Shown in pieces: positions 8,627-17,690 of a stretch of DNA of 64,000 nt (positions within the stretch are counted from its first letter, which is position 1; every line of letters starts with the position of its first letter). Position numbers and translations under genes: made by a program. Source of the stretch: Falsirhodobacter deserti (GTDB taxonomy: Bacteria; Pseudomonadota; Alphaproteobacteria; Rhodobacterales; Rhodobacteraceae). The notes beneath the pieces are model-generated. The model searched no databases. It was given only the letters and a program-made list of their open reading frames with translations, and was not told where the DNA came from. The DNA is taken from contig NZ_ML137218.1 of assembly GCF_004015795.1 (NCBI RefSeq), positions 1,144,311-1,208,310 of the forward strand, read 5' to 3'.

Positions 8627-9024
8627 GGGAAGCTCCTGTTGTGATCTGGCACACGACTTTTCCCATCTTCACAACGCCCACCGGAATTATAACCGATAAT
8701 TATGTTCGCAGAGGCCACAAAACCGTCGTTTATAGACGGTGCTTATTCTCTGGGCGGCTTTCGATGCGATGTGACCTTTTGTTGATAACCCTGATGACAT
8801 TCATCGCCTCCGCTACGCTGTTGCGACCTTCATTTGCCCGGCCGCGGTTGCAAGGGGCGGTCATCACCGGCCGCCAAACCTTTCATGGGCGCCCCCGAGC
8901 CCGAGCCTTCACATCCGGGGCGACACCTCCGGCAAGATAAGTCTCTTGTTCTTGACCATCCGACTGCCGAGGTCGCGGATCTTGACCCCTAGGGCGTCGC
9001 AGATGACGAGGCTGCGCCTCCCGC
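8627..9024. other. Intergenic region with operon promoter and a possible coding scrap
   Basis: These 398 bases separate the hydantoin operon from a dehydrogenase gene on the same strand. The right-hand part holds a short minus-strand open stretch (8909-9019) reading LVICDALGVKIRDLGSRMVK and ending at a stop. It has no start codon of its own and could be the tail of a lost gene. The family was not recognised. The left part contains the palindromic promoter region annotated separately. No other gene is evident. Confidence 0.5.
8685..8701 (-). promoter_or_regulatory. Palindrome overlapping a TATAAT box upstream of the hydantoin operon
   Basis: AATTAT and ATAATT form a perfect 6-base inverted repeat around a 5-base spacer. 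On the minus strand it contains TATAAT at 8691-8686, a consensus -10 box, about 60 bases before the ATG of the binding-protein gene. No good -35 element lies 16-18 bases away, which fits an activator-dependent or operator-controlled promoter. This is the most AT-rich spot in the region. The co-transcribed LysR protein is the obvious candidate ligand (inference). Confidence 0.5.
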
Positions 9025-9978
9025 TCAATAGCCGGCGACGCGATTCACAAGACCGCGCGGCGTCCGGCCCGCCCGATGGTCTTCGCAATTTTCGACCAAC
9101 TGGCGCATGATCTCCTTCCGGCTGGCATCGGAGGCCTTGTGCGGCGTGATCAGGATGTCCGGCCGCGTCCAGAAGGGGTGGGCGGTGGGCAGTGGCTCCT
9201 GCCGGAACACATCGAGCGTGGCGGATCGGATGCGCCCGGTATCCATTGCGTGCAGCAAATCGTCTTCCACCAGATGCTCCCCCCGCCCGATCTGGATCAA
9301 CGAGGCCCCTGTCGGCATGCGCGCGAACAGGTCCGCGTTCAGGATGTCACGCGTTGCGGGGGTAAGCGGCAACACGTTCACGAGGATATTCGCGCGTGCC
9401 GCGACCTCGCCGATGCTGGCGGGGCCGGTGAACAGCTCTACCCCCGGCTCCGCCTCTCCTTCGGAACTGCGCGCCGCGATGACGCGATAGCCAAGTGCAA
9501 CCAGCGCGCGCCCGACGGCCCGCCCCATAAGCCCGTATCCCAATATCCCAACCGTCACATCAAAGGGCATGGCCGGGCGAAAGCTCCGCTCCCACCGCCG
9601 CTCTGCCTGCGCGCGGGCGTGGTCGTGCATGCGGCGATGGTGCCAGATGACATGAGCGGCTGCGAAACCGGCCATCATCGTTGCCTGCGCGTCGTCGCGG
9701 ACCCGCGCGATCACCGCTTCGGTCGGCAAGCTGGGACAGGCGGTGATGCTGTCCACGCCGGCCGCGATCGAGTGCACCAGTCGCACGTTCGGAAACCGTT
9801 GGAACGCGTTTGCCGGAGGCTTCCATGCCAGCGCAAGATGGACGGCAAGCGGGTCCTCCACCTCCTCGGGTCGCAGCAGGATCAGGCGAGGATCGCGCGC
9901 ATCGGCGAACATTTCCACCAGATCGAACGTGGAGGAAAGGGCGACAACACGCAGCGGTTCAGAAGCTGAAAGGGTCAT
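9025..9978 (-). CDS. D-2-hydroxyacid dehydrogenase, GhrA-like
   Basis: This 317-residue NAD(P)-dependent dehydrogenase resembles glyoxylate/hydroxypyruvate reductase A. The glycine motif GYGLMG is at residues 147-152, and the catalytic residues are R232 (QIGRGEHL), E261 (DVFRQEP) and H280 (TPHKAS). The start is taken as the ATG at 9976-9978, which has AGGA upstream; an earlier ATG at 10122 would add about 48 unrelated residues. It is divergent from the peptide-type transporter operon and could process a 2-oxoacid or glyoxylate made by that pathway (inference). It differs clearly from the other dehydrogenase at 798-1736. Confidence 0.87.
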   Translation of the reverse strand: MTLSASEPLRVVALSSTFDLVEMFADARDPRLILLRPEEVEDPLAVHLALAWKPPANAFQRFPNVRLVHSIAAGVDSITACPSLPTEAVIARVRDDAQATMMAGFAAAHVIWHHRRMHDHARAQAERRWERSFRPAMPFDVTVGILGYGLMGRAVGRALVALGYRVIAARSSEGEAEPGVELFTGPASIGEVAARANILVNVLPLTPATRDILNADLFARMPTGASLIQIGRGEHLVEDDLLHAMDTGRIRSATLDVFRQEPLPTAHPFWTRPDILITPHKASDASRKEIMRQLVENCEDHRAGRTPRGLVNRVAGY

Positions 9979-10250
9979 GGGGCGTCCTGGGTTTTCATCT
10001 TCCGGAAAGGCTGCGCGTGCACGCCCCGCCCCGCAACCGCTACTGTCGATTCTTGCTGCCTCGCATTCGAAAGCGCCGCGTGGGGCATCATTCGAGAGCG
10101 ATCCTGCCCGGATCTTGGGCAATGACCTTCAGGCAAACCCTAACATCCATCCGCGCTTTGACACGATGGTCGCGCGAATCCCACGCTGAAAACATTGCGA
10201 AATATCGGTGGCTGCGCAGAGCGCGCCAACCATGATCGACAGGGATGTTC

Positions 10251-11798
10251 ATGCGACACGTAGTATCCGCCACTCTCGCGCTTCTTCTGACGACGGCACT
10301 CGCGCAGGCCGAGGCCACCCCCGGCGGCACCGCCGACCTGATCGTGCAACCCGAACCCCCGGGGCTGATGATCGGCATCGTCACCAACGGCCCTGCGCTG
10401 GCCGTGGGAGGCAACATCTATGAAAGCCTGTTGCGTTATGACGAGACGCTGGCACCCATGCCCTCGCTTGCCAGAAGCTGGGAGGTGTCGGAGGACGGGC
10501 TGACCTATACCTTCCATCTGCAGGAGGGGGTGACCTTCCATGACGGCACGCCCATGACGGCAGCCGATGTCCTGTTCTCCGTCAACGATTTCCTGATGAA
10601 GACGCAGCCGCGCCACCGCAACACGATGGCGCAGGTGGAAAGCGTGACAGCCCCCGACGAGGCGACGGTGGTCTTCAAGCTGACGCAACCGTTCGAGCCG
10701 TTCATCCGCGCCTTCGCCTATGGCACCATGCCCATCCTGCCCAAGCATATCTATGAAGGCACGGATTACATGACCAATCCGGCCAATGACAAACCTATCG
10801 GCACCGGACCGTTCAGGTTCGTCGAATGGCAGCGCGGCAGCTTCATTAAGCTGGAAAAGAACGATGCCTATTGGGACAAGGGCAAGCCCTATCTGGACGA
10901 GGTGATTTACCACGTCATTCCCGACGCCGCCTCCCGCGCAGTGGCCTATGAGACAGGGGTGGTGGACATCCTGCCCGGCGGCTCGGTCGAGAATTTCGAC
11001 ATTCCCCGCCTGACGGAGCTTCCCAACACCTGCATCACCGACAAGGGCTGGGAATATTACGCGCCGCTGTCCTGGATGTGGCTGAACAACCGCAACCCGC
11101 CGATGGACAACCCGAAGTTCCGGCAGGCCGTCATGTATGCCATGGACCGCCAGTTCGCGCTGGACGTGCTGTGGAATGGCTATGGCAAGGTCGCCACGGG
11201 TCCGATCTCGTCCAAGACGCCGTTTTATTCGCAGCAGGAGCCGGTCTACGAATACGATCCCGACAAGGCCGAGGCGCTGCTGGATGAGATCGGCTATGAC
11301 GGGGAGCCGATCCGCCTTCTGCCCATCCCCTATGGCGAGACATGGCAACGCTGGGCCGAGGCCGTGCGCCAGAACCTTCAGGACGTGGGTATCAAGGTGG
11401 AGATGGAGGCCGCGGACGTGGCCGGCTGGAACCAGCGTACCGCCAACTGGAATTACGACATCGCCTTCACCTATCTTTACCAGAACGGCGATCCGGCCAT
11501 TGGCGTGTCGCGCAACTACATTACCAGCCAGATCGAACAGGGCAGCCCTTGGAACAATGTCGAAGGGTATTCCGACCCCGAGGTCGACCGCATGTTCGAG
11601 GAGGCGGCGCTTGCCTACCCGGCAGAGGCGCGGCAGGAGATCTATGATCAAGTGCAGGTCAAGCTCCAAGAAGACGTGCCCGTTGCTTGGCTGCTGGAGC
11701 TGACCTTCCCCACCATCTACAACTGCAAGGTGCATGACATCGTGACCTCGGCCCACGGCCCCGCGGACTCCATGCGCGACGCCTGGATCGAGCAGTGA
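10251..11798 (+). CDS. ABC transporter substrate-binding protein, family 5 (peptide/nickel type)
   Basis: This 515-residue periplasmic protein has a signal peptide (MRHVVSATLALLLTTALAQA) and the DppA/OppA fold. Signature stretches include LAPSLARSWEVSEDGLTYTF-like sequence near residues 65-90, GVTFHDGTPMTAADVLFS, and PKFRQAVMYAMDR. The ATG at 10251 is preferred over the one at 10245 because AGGG then sits six bases upstream. It starts an operon with two permeases and a fused ATPase. The family binds peptides, glutathione, opines and other solutes, so the ligand is open. Amidase and kinase genes downstream suggest an amide-containing amino alcohol or a modified peptide (inference). Confidence 0.92.
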   Translation: MRHVVSATLALLLTTALAQAEATPGGTADLIVQPEPPGLMIGIVTNGPALAVGGNIYESLLRYDETLAPMPSLARSWEVSEDGLTYTFHLQEGVTFHDGTPMTAADVLFSVNDFLMKTQPRHRNTMAQVESVTAPDEATVVFKLTQPFEPFIRAFAYGTMPILPKHIYEGTDYMTNPANDKPIGTGPFRFVEWQRGSFIKLEKNDAYWDKGKPYLDEVIYHVIPDAASRAVAYETGVVDILPGGSVENFDIPRLTELPNTCITDKGWEYYAPLSWMWLNNRNPPMDNPKFRQAVMYAMDRQFALDVLWNGYGKVATGPISSKTPFYSQQEPVYEYDPDKAEALLDEIGYDGEPIRLLPIPYGETWQRWAEAVRQNLQDVGIKVEMEAADVAGWNQRTANWNYDIAFTYLYQNGDPAIGVSRNYITSQIEQGSPWNNVEGYSDPEVDRMFEEAALAYPAEARQEIYDQVQVKLQEDVPVAWLLELTFPTIYNCKVHDIVTSAHGPADSMRDAWIEQ

Positions 11799-11846
11799 TG
11801 CAAGGCGGGGGCGTCTGCGCCCCTGCCCCGAAGGGACGGTGACCTC

Positions 11847-12818
11847 ATGGCGAAATTCATTCTTGCGCGGCTGATGAAGGCGGCGCTTATCCTTGTCTGC
11901 ATCGCGATCCTGAATTTCCTTCTGATCCAGGCGGCCCCCGGCGATCCCGCGCAGGTCATGGCCGGAGAAGCGGGCGAGACGGACGCGGTGTTCCTGCAGC
12001 AACTGCGCGAGCGGTTCGGCTTGGACCAGCCGCTTTACGTGCAACTTGGCAGGTATTTGGGAACGATCCTGCAGTTCGACCTCGGCTATTCCTACCGCCA
12101 GCAGGTGCCGGTGGCGGATCTGATCTTCGAACGTCTGCCGGCGACGCTGCTTTTGTCCCTCTCGGCCTTCGTAATTTCGCTGGGGCTGGGAACGCTGGCG
12201 GGGGTTCTGGCCTCGGCCCGGCAGGGGCGCTGGCAGGACAGCGTGATCTCCACCATCGCGCTGATCTTCTATGCGACGCCCCTGTTCTGGCTGGCGCTGA
12301 TGGCGGTGCTTCTGTTCTCGGTCCAGCTGGGCTGGCTGCCGGCCTTCGGATACGAGACGGTGGGCGCCGACCACACCGGCCTGCGCCGGATGGAGGACAT
12401 CGCCGCGCATCTGGTGCTGCCCGCGATGACGCTGGGGCTGTTCTTCATGGCCGTCTACGCCCGGATGACCCGCGCCTCCATGCTGGAGGTCAGCCGCCTC
12501 GACTTCGTCAAGACGGCGCAGGCCAAGGGTCTGCGTCCCGCCCTGATCCAGCGCCGCCATGTCCTGCGCAACGCGCTTCTGCCCGTGGTCACGCTGGCCG
12601 GCTTGCAGGCCGGACAGCTTGTGGGCGGCGCCGTGTTGATCGAGACGGTCTTTGCCTGGCCCGGCATCGGGCGGCTGATGTTCGACGCCCTGACGCAGCG
12701 CGATTACAACCTGCTTCTGGGCGTCTTTCTTGTTTCGGCAGCAATGGTGCTGCTGTTCAACCTGATCACCGACATCCTGTATCGTCTGGTCGATCCACGC
12801 ATCCGGGTGACGGCATGA
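11847..12818 (+). CDS. Dipeptide-type ABC transporter permease, DppB-like
   Basis: This 323-residue membrane protein has six predicted helices. The N-terminus (ILVCIAILNFLLIQAAPGDP) and periplasmic ERFGLDQPLYVQLGRYLG are hallmarks of DppB/OppB permeases. The EAA loop RLDFVKTAQAKGLRPALIQ contacts the ATPase. GGACGG precedes the ATG. The gene follows the binding-protein gene after 48 bases, and its end overlaps the second permease gene by four bases. Confidence 0.93.
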   Translation: MAKFILARLMKAALILVCIAILNFLLIQAAPGDPAQVMAGEAGETDAVFLQQLRERFGLDQPLYVQLGRYLGTILQFDLGYSYRQQVPVADLIFERLPATLLLSLSAFVISLGLGTLAGVLASARQGRWQDSVISTIALIFYATPLFWLALMAVLLFSVQLGWLPAFGYETVGADHTGLRRMEDIAAHLVLPAMTLGLFFMAVYARMTRASMLEVSRLDFVKTAQAKGLRPALIQRRHVLRNALLPVVTLAGLQAGQLVGGAVLIETVFAWPGIGRLMFDALTQRDYNLLLGVFLVSAAMVLLFNLITDILYRLVDPRIRVTA

Positions 12819-13654
12819 TGGAGTTCTGGAACCGCTTCCGGCAGAATCGAGGCGCCGTGGTCGGCCTTCTGATCCTGCTGCTGATCGTGGTGCTGGCCGC
12901 GGCCGCGCCACTGCTTTACCCCAAAAGCCCGTGGTCGATGGTGCAGCGCCCCTTCCTCGCCCCCTTCGCCATGGACGCCTTCCCGCTGGGCACCGACCCG
13001 ATGGGGCGCGACGTCGCCTCGGCCGTGGCGCATGGGGCGCGCGTCTCGCTGTTGGTGGGGCTGGTCTCGACGGTGGTGTCCATGCTGATCGGGGTGCCGA
13101 TCGGGGCCATCGCAGGCTATTTCGGCGGCCGGATCGACGATGCGCTGATGCGCTTCACCGAACTGTTCCAGACCGTGCCCAGCTTTGCCCTTGCCGTGGT
13201 GCTGGTCGCGATCTTCCAGCCCTCGCTCTATTCCATCGTCATCGCGATCGCGCTGGTGTCATGGCCCCCTGTCGCGCGGCTGTTGCGGTCCGAGGTCATG
13301 GCGCTGCGCTCGCGCGAGTTCGTGGAGGCGGCGATCCTTTCGGGGCAGCGGGCACGCACGATCATCCTGCGCCAGATCCTGCCCAACACGCTGTCGGCGA
13401 TCATCGTGATGGCCTCGATGATGGTGGCGGCCGCGATCCTGATCGAAAGCTCGTTGTCCTTCCTTGGCCTTGGCGATCCCAACGTCATGAGCTGGGGCTA
13501 TGTCATCGGCGCAGGCCGCACCGTCATCCGGCAGGCCTGGTGGGTCAGCTTCTTTCCCGGCCTTGCCATCCTGCTCACCGTTCTTGCGCTGAACCTCATC
13601 GGCGAGGGGTTGAACGACGCCATGAACCCGCGCCTGAAGAGGAGGGGAAAATGA
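12815..13654 (+). CDS. Dipeptide-type ABC transporter permease, DppC-like
   Basis: This 279-residue partner permease has an N-terminal helix (VVGLLILLLIVVLAAAAPLL), the DppC signature PLGTDPMGRDVASAVAHGAR, and an EAA loop reading SREFVEAAILSGQRARTIIL. It is coupled to the upstream permease through ATGA and to the ATPase gene through another four-base overlap. Confidence 0.93.
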   Translation: MMEFWNRFRQNRGAVVGLLILLLIVVLAAAAPLLYPKSPWSMVQRPFLAPFAMDAFPLGTDPMGRDVASAVAHGARVSLLVGLVSTVVSMLIGVPIGAIAGYFGGRIDDALMRFTELFQTVPSFALAVVLVAIFQPSLYSIVIAIALVSWPPVARLLRSEVMALRSREFVEAAILSGQRARTIILRQILPNTLSAIIVMASMMVAAAILIESSLSFLGLGDPNVMSWGYVIGAGRTVIRQAWWVSFFPGLAILLTVLALNLIGEGLNDAMNPRLKRRGK

Positions 13655-15279
13655 AGCACGAAACCATCGCCAAACCCGTCGTGGAGATCGAGCGCCTGTC
13701 GGTCGCCCTGCCCGATGGCGCCGACCGCCCCTATGCCGTGGACCGGGTCAGCTTCCGCATCGCGCCCGGCCAGCTTCTGTGCGTCGTGGGCGAAAGCGGG
13801 TCTGGCAAGTCCATGTCGGCCAATGCGCTGATGGGCCTCCTGCCCGAAGGTGTGCGCGTGTCGAACGGGCGCATCCTGCTGGATGGAACCGACCTTCTCA
13901 CCCAGTCCGAGGACGCGCTGCACGACATCCGGGGCCGCCGCGTGGCCATGATCTTTCAGGAGCCGATGACGGCGCTGAACCCCCTGATGAAAGTTTCGGC
14001 CCAGATCGAGGAGGTGTTCGAGGCGCACGGCCTTCTGACCCCGGCCGAGCGGCGCGCCAAGGCGCTGTCCCTGCTGGAGGAGGTGGGCCTGCCCGATCCG
14101 CCCCGCGCCGCCGCCTCCTTTCCCTTCCAGCTTTCGGGGGGGCAGCGCCAGCGGGTGATGATTGCCATGGCTCTTGCGCTGGAGCCGCAGGTCCTGATCG
14201 CGGACGAACCCACCACCGCGCTGGACGTGACGACGCAGGCCCAGATCCTGCGCCTGATCGCGCGGCTCCAAAGGGACCGCAACATGGCGGTCATGTTCAT
14301 CACCCATGATTTCGGGGTGGTGGCCGAGATCGCGGATTACGTTGCCGTCATGCAGCTTGGCCGCGTGGTCGAGGAAGGCACGGTGGAACAGGTCCTTTTC
14401 AACCCGCAGCACGACTATACCCGTAAGCTGATCGCGGCGATCCCGAAGATGCAGGCCGGCATGCGCGCGCCCGTCACCTCTGCCCCCATCCTGACGGTGG
14501 AGGGGTTGACCAAGACCTATCGCCAAGGCGGCGGACTTTTCTCCCGCCCACGGGAGGTGCATGCGGTGCAGGACGTTTCCTTCTCGCTCGCCAAGGGTGA
14601 AACGCTGGGCATCGTGGGCGAAAGCGGCTCGGGCAAATCGTCGGTCGGGCGGTGCCTTGTGCGGTTGCAGGACCCAGATGGCGGCCGCGTCCTGCTGGAC
14701 GGGCAGGACATGGCCACCCTGAGGGGGGAGGAACTGCGCCGCGTCCGCCGCCGGATGCAGATGATTTTCCAGGACCCGTACGGCAGCCTGAACCCCCGCG
14801 AACGCGTAGGCCGCATCATCGCCTCCGGCCCCATCGCCTATGGCGAGGACCCGGCAAAGGCGATGGCCGAGGCTGCCGACCTGCTGGAGATGGTGGGCCT
14901 GAAACGTGACGCCGCACACCGATTCCCGCACGAATTTTCCGGCGGACAGCGCCAGCGCATCGGCATCGCCCGCGCCCTTGCGCTGAAGCCCGGCATCATC
15001 ATCGCCGATGAGGCTGTCTCGGCCCTCGACGTCTCGATCCAGGCGCAGGTGCTGGACCTGCTGCAAAGCCTGAAGCGCGACCTTGGCCTGTCACTGATCT
15101 TCATCACCCACGACCTGCGCGTGGCGGCCCAGATCTGCGACCGCGTCATGGTCATGCAGAAGGGCCGGGTCGTGGAACTCGGCTCCGGCGCCGAGATCTT
15201 CGATGCCCCCCGCCACCCCTATACCCGCAGTCTGATCGACGCCATCCCCGGCCGCGCCCACGAAGCGCGGATGATCTGA
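13651..15279 (+). CDS. Fused dipeptide-type ABC transporter ATPase (DppD-DppF)
   Basis: This 542-residue protein carries two complete ATPase modules. Walker A GESGSGKS occurs at about residues 47-54 and again at 324-331, each followed by LSGGQRQR/FSGGQRQR signatures and Walker B segments (LIADEPTTALD, IIADEAVSALD). Each half ends with the oligopeptide-type C-terminal HPYTR or HDYTR motif. It replaces the usual separate DppD and DppF. The start is the ATG at 13651 inside the ATGA overlap; the open frame upstream lies within dppC. It powers the transporter encoded by the preceding three genes. Confidence 0.94.
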   Translation: MKHETIAKPVVEIERLSVALPDGADRPYAVDRVSFRIAPGQLLCVVGESGSGKSMSANALMGLLPEGVRVSNGRILLDGTDLLTQSEDALHDIRGRRVAMIFQEPMTALNPLMKVSAQIEEVFEAHGLLTPAERRAKALSLLEEVGLPDPPRAAASFPFQLSGGQRQRVMIAMALALEPQVLIADEPTTALDVTTQAQILRLIARLQRDRNMAVMFITHDFGVVAEIADYVAVMQLGRVVEEGTVEQVLFNPQHDYTRKLIAAIPKMQAGMRAPVTSAPILTVEGLTKTYRQGGGLFSRPREVHAVQDVSFSLAKGETLGIVGESGSGKSSVGRCLVRLQDPDGGRVLLDGQDMATLRGEELRRVRRRMQMIFQDPYGSLNPRERVGRIIASGPIAYGEDPAKAMAEAADLLEMVGLKRDAAHRFPHEFSGGQRQRIGIARALALKPGIIIADEAVSALDVSIQAQVLDLLQSLKRDLGLSLIFITHDLRVAAQICDRVMVMQKGRVVELGSGAEIFDAPRHPYTRSLIDAIPGRAHEARMI

Positions 15280-15291
15280 AGGAGCAAACCC

Positions 15292-16716
15292 ATGGACGTG
15301 ATCCTGAAAGCCGACCTGGGCGAGATGACCGCCGCCGAACTATCCCGCCTGTTTGCCAGCGGCGGCGCCTCGCCCGTGGAGGCCGCGCAAGCCTCGCTGG
15401 ACCGGATCGAACGGTTCAACCCGGAGGTCAACGCCTTCGCCCATGTCACGCCCGAGATGGCGCTGGAACAGGCGCGCGCCTCGGAGGCGCGGTGGAAGGC
15501 GGGCGCCCCCCTTTCGCCCATTGACGGCGCGCCGACGACGATCAAGGAACTGACGCCCGTGAAGGGTATCCCGCATCGGCGCGGCTCGAAGCTGGGCGCG
15601 CACGAACCCGCCGCGCAGGAGTTCCTGATCATGGAACGCCTGCGCGCGGCGGGCGTGACGGTGCTGGGGACCACCACCAGCCCGGAATTCGGCTGGAAGG
15701 GCGTGACGCATGGTCCCGCCTTCGGCAACACGCTGAACCCGTGGCGAACCGATCGCGCCTCGGGCGGATCCTCGGGCGGCGCGGCGGTGGCGGCGGCGCT
15801 GAACATGGGCGTGCTGCATGAAGGATCGGACGGGGCAGGATCGATCCGGATCCCGGCAAGCTGGTCGGGCTGCTTCGGCATCAAGCCCTCCTTCGGCTGG
15901 ATCCCCTCCGACACCTTCACCCCGCTTTTCGAACTGGCGCATCGCGGCCCCCTGACCCGCACAGTGGAGGATGCGACGCTGTTCATGGCTGCCACGGCCG
16001 GACCTGATCCCCGCCAGATGTATGGCTGGTGCCCCAGCCCCGTGCCGGACTGGACCGCCGCTTTGGCGCAAGGGGTGAAGGGCCTGCGGATCGGCTACAG
16101 CCGCAACCTCGGCTATGCCGAGGTGTCTCCGGACGTAGCCGCCGTCGTGGATCGTGCGGCCGCCCGCGTGGCCGAACTTGGCGCCATCGTGGAGGAGGTC
16201 GATCCCGGGTTTGCCAACCCGCAGGACGCGCTGATCGCCCTCTGGTATGCAGGCGAGGCGCTGTCGGTCGATATGGCCGATCCCACCCCGGAACGCTTGG
16301 CCCTCATGGACCCCGGCTTGGTGGAGATCTGGCGCAAGGGCAAGGCGCTGACCGGGACCGAGGTCGTGGCCGCCGAACAGGTGCGTGCCACCCTGCGCGT
16401 AACCATGGCGCAGTTCCACCAGCGGTATGACGCGCTGATGCTGCCCACCATGCCAACCACGGCGATTGAAGCCGGGACCGATTTCCCCGGCGGCGTGAAA
16501 GGCAAGGACTGGTCCGACTGGTCGCCCTTCACCTATCCGTTCAACATGACGGGGCAGCCGGCGGTGTCGGTGCCCTGCGGCATGGACGGGGGCGGGCTGC
16601 CCGTGGGCCTGCAATTCGTAGGGGCCATGTACCGCGACGACATTGTGCTGCGGCTGGCCGCGGCCTATCAGGCGGCATGGCCCGAACAAACGCTCTCTGC
16701 CCCGCGCCGCGCATGA
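15292..16716 (+). CDS. Amidase signature family amidohydrolase
   Basis: This 474-residue enzyme has the Ser-cisSer-Lys machinery: K85 (TTIKELTPVKG), the serine pair of GGSSGG around 160-161, and the nucleophile S184 (GSDGAGSIRIPAS). Known members hydrolyse amides, including aryl and fatty acid amides, 6-aminohexanoate dimer and Glu-tRNA amides. Aspartimide-type or GatA functions are unlikely because gatB and gatC are absent. AAGGAG precedes the ATG by seven bases. It follows the ATPase gene after 12 bases and overlaps the kinase gene by four. It probably releases an amine or amino acid from the imported compound. Confidence 0.9.
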   Translation: MDVILKADLGEMTAAELSRLFASGGASPVEAAQASLDRIERFNPEVNAFAHVTPEMALEQARASEARWKAGAPLSPIDGAPTTIKELTPVKGIPHRRGSKLGAHEPAAQEFLIMERLRAAGVTVLGTTTSPEFGWKGVTHGPAFGNTLNPWRTDRASGGSSGGAAVAAALNMGVLHEGSDGAGSIRIPASWSGCFGIKPSFGWIPSDTFTPLFELAHRGPLTRTVEDATLFMAATAGPDPRQMYGWCPSPVPDWTAALAQGVKGLRIGYSRNLGYAEVSPDVAAVVDRAAARVAELGAIVEEVDPGFANPQDALIALWYAGEALSVDMADPTPERLALMDPGLVEIWRKGKALTGTEVVAAEQVRATLRVTMAQFHQRYDALMLPTMPTTAIEAGTDFPGGVKGKDWSDWSPFTYPFNMTGQPAVSVPCGMDGGGLPVGLQFVGAMYRDDIVLRLAAAYQAAWPEQTLSAPRRA

Positions 16717-17690
16717 CGGTCACCGGAATCGAACTGGCCCACCGGGCCGAGATCATCACGCCCGGTCGTGCCGCCGCCATCGCGCAACACATCTATGGCC
16801 TGCAGGGCCGCGTGGAATGGCTGTGGGGGGAGAAGGACTCCAACTACCGCCTGACGTTGGAGGATGGGCAGGCCTTCCTTCTGAAGATCCTGACACCGGG
16901 AGAGGATCCCGGCGTCACCGCCATGCACTCCGCGGCGTTGGCGCATGTGGAACTCCGCGATCCCTTCATCCCCGTGCAGCGCGTGATCCGCACGCGCACC
17001 GGCGCCCTCGACGCCCGGATCGAGGATCGGTCCGTTCGGCTCGTGACCTTTCTGCCGGGTGTGACGCAGGGGGCCGGCCCCGTGGACGACGCGCAACGGC
17101 ATGCCGTGGGGGCGCTGCTGGCGCGGATGCAGGCGGCGCTGGTGGATTTCACCCATCCCTCCGCCCACCATCCGCTGACATGGAACACGAGCCTTTCGCC
17201 CTCGCTTGCACGCCACATCCCCCTGCTGCCGCCGGACTGGCGTGAGGAGGTTGCGGCAACCCTTGCGCGGTTCAGGGACGTGGTCGTGCCCCGCCTGCCG
17301 CATTTGCCCTCGCAGGTGATCCACAACGACTTCAACCGCGAGAATATCCTCGTCGATCCGACCGAACGCAGCCGCGTCACCGGCATCATCGACTTTGGCG
17401 ACCTGTGCCACGCCGCGCGGCTGATCGATGTGGGTGTGGCAGCCTGTTACCAGCAGGACACGGACGATCCCGTCCACTCGGTTCTAGCCATGCTGGAGGG
17501 TTACGGCCCGCTGCTGCCGGAGGAACGCCGCCTCCTCTGGCCGACGATCCGCGCGCGGATCGCCATGCGGCTCCTGATCCCCTACTGGCGGGCAAGCCTG
17601 TTCCCCGAACAGGCCGACCGCATCCTTGCCAAATGCCCCGCCGCATGGGAGCAGCTTCGCGCCAGCGGCCAAGTGGAGACGCTGCCATGA
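16713..17690 (+). CDS. APH/choline-kinase fold kinase, hydroxylysine kinase-like
   Basis: This 325-residue small-molecule kinase has an N-lobe motif GEKDSNYRL, catalytic H204-N-D206 in HNDFNRENIL, and a metal-binding IIDFGD. Its N-lobe pattern resembles the GxDxN of 5-hydroxylysine kinase-like proteins. It should phosphorylate a hydroxyl on an amino-containing substrate. The adjacent gene encodes a PLP enzyme of the phospho-lyase type, and kinase plus lyase is the known logic of hydroxylysine and phosphoethanolamine breakdown. The ATG at 16713 overlaps the amidase stop. It is unlikely to be a drug-resistance enzyme given this context. Confidence 0.82.
   Translation: MTVTGIELAHRAEIITPGRAAAIAQHIYGLQGRVEWLWGEKDSNYRLTLEDGQAFLLKILTPGEDPGVTAMHSAALAHVELRDPFIPVQRVIRTRTGALDARIEDRSVRLVTFLPGVTQGAGPVDDAQRHAVGALLARMQAALVDFTHPSAHHPLTWNTSLSPSLARHIPLLPPDWREEVAATLARFRDVVVPRLPHLPSQVIHNDFNRENILVDPTERSRVTGIIDFGDLCHAARLIDVGVAACYQQDTDDPVHSVLAMLEGYGPLLPEERRLLWPTIRARIAMRLLIPYWRASLFPEQADRILAKCPAAWEQLRASGQVETLP

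Noticed and set aside
9008-9020. GAGGC/GCCTC hairpin as terminator of the GhrA-like gene
   Set aside because: The stem is only five base pairs and no T run follows on the minus strand.
10158-10186. Promoter starting with TTGACA before the peptide transporter operon
   Set aside because: The -35 match is perfect, but nothing resembling TATAAT lies 16-19 bases downstream, so it was not listed as a feature.
10140-12911. A 923-codon open stretch on the minus strand across the peptide transporter genes
   Set aside because: It is antisense to three well-recognised transporter genes, and its composition (His, Arg, Gln, Gly rich) is typical of mirror frames in GC-rich DNA. No family motif is visible.
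16713-17690. Aminoglycoside resistance gene
   Set aside because: The APH fold is shared by many small-molecule kinases. The operon context and the GxDxN-like N-lobe fit a hydroxylysine kinase-type role.
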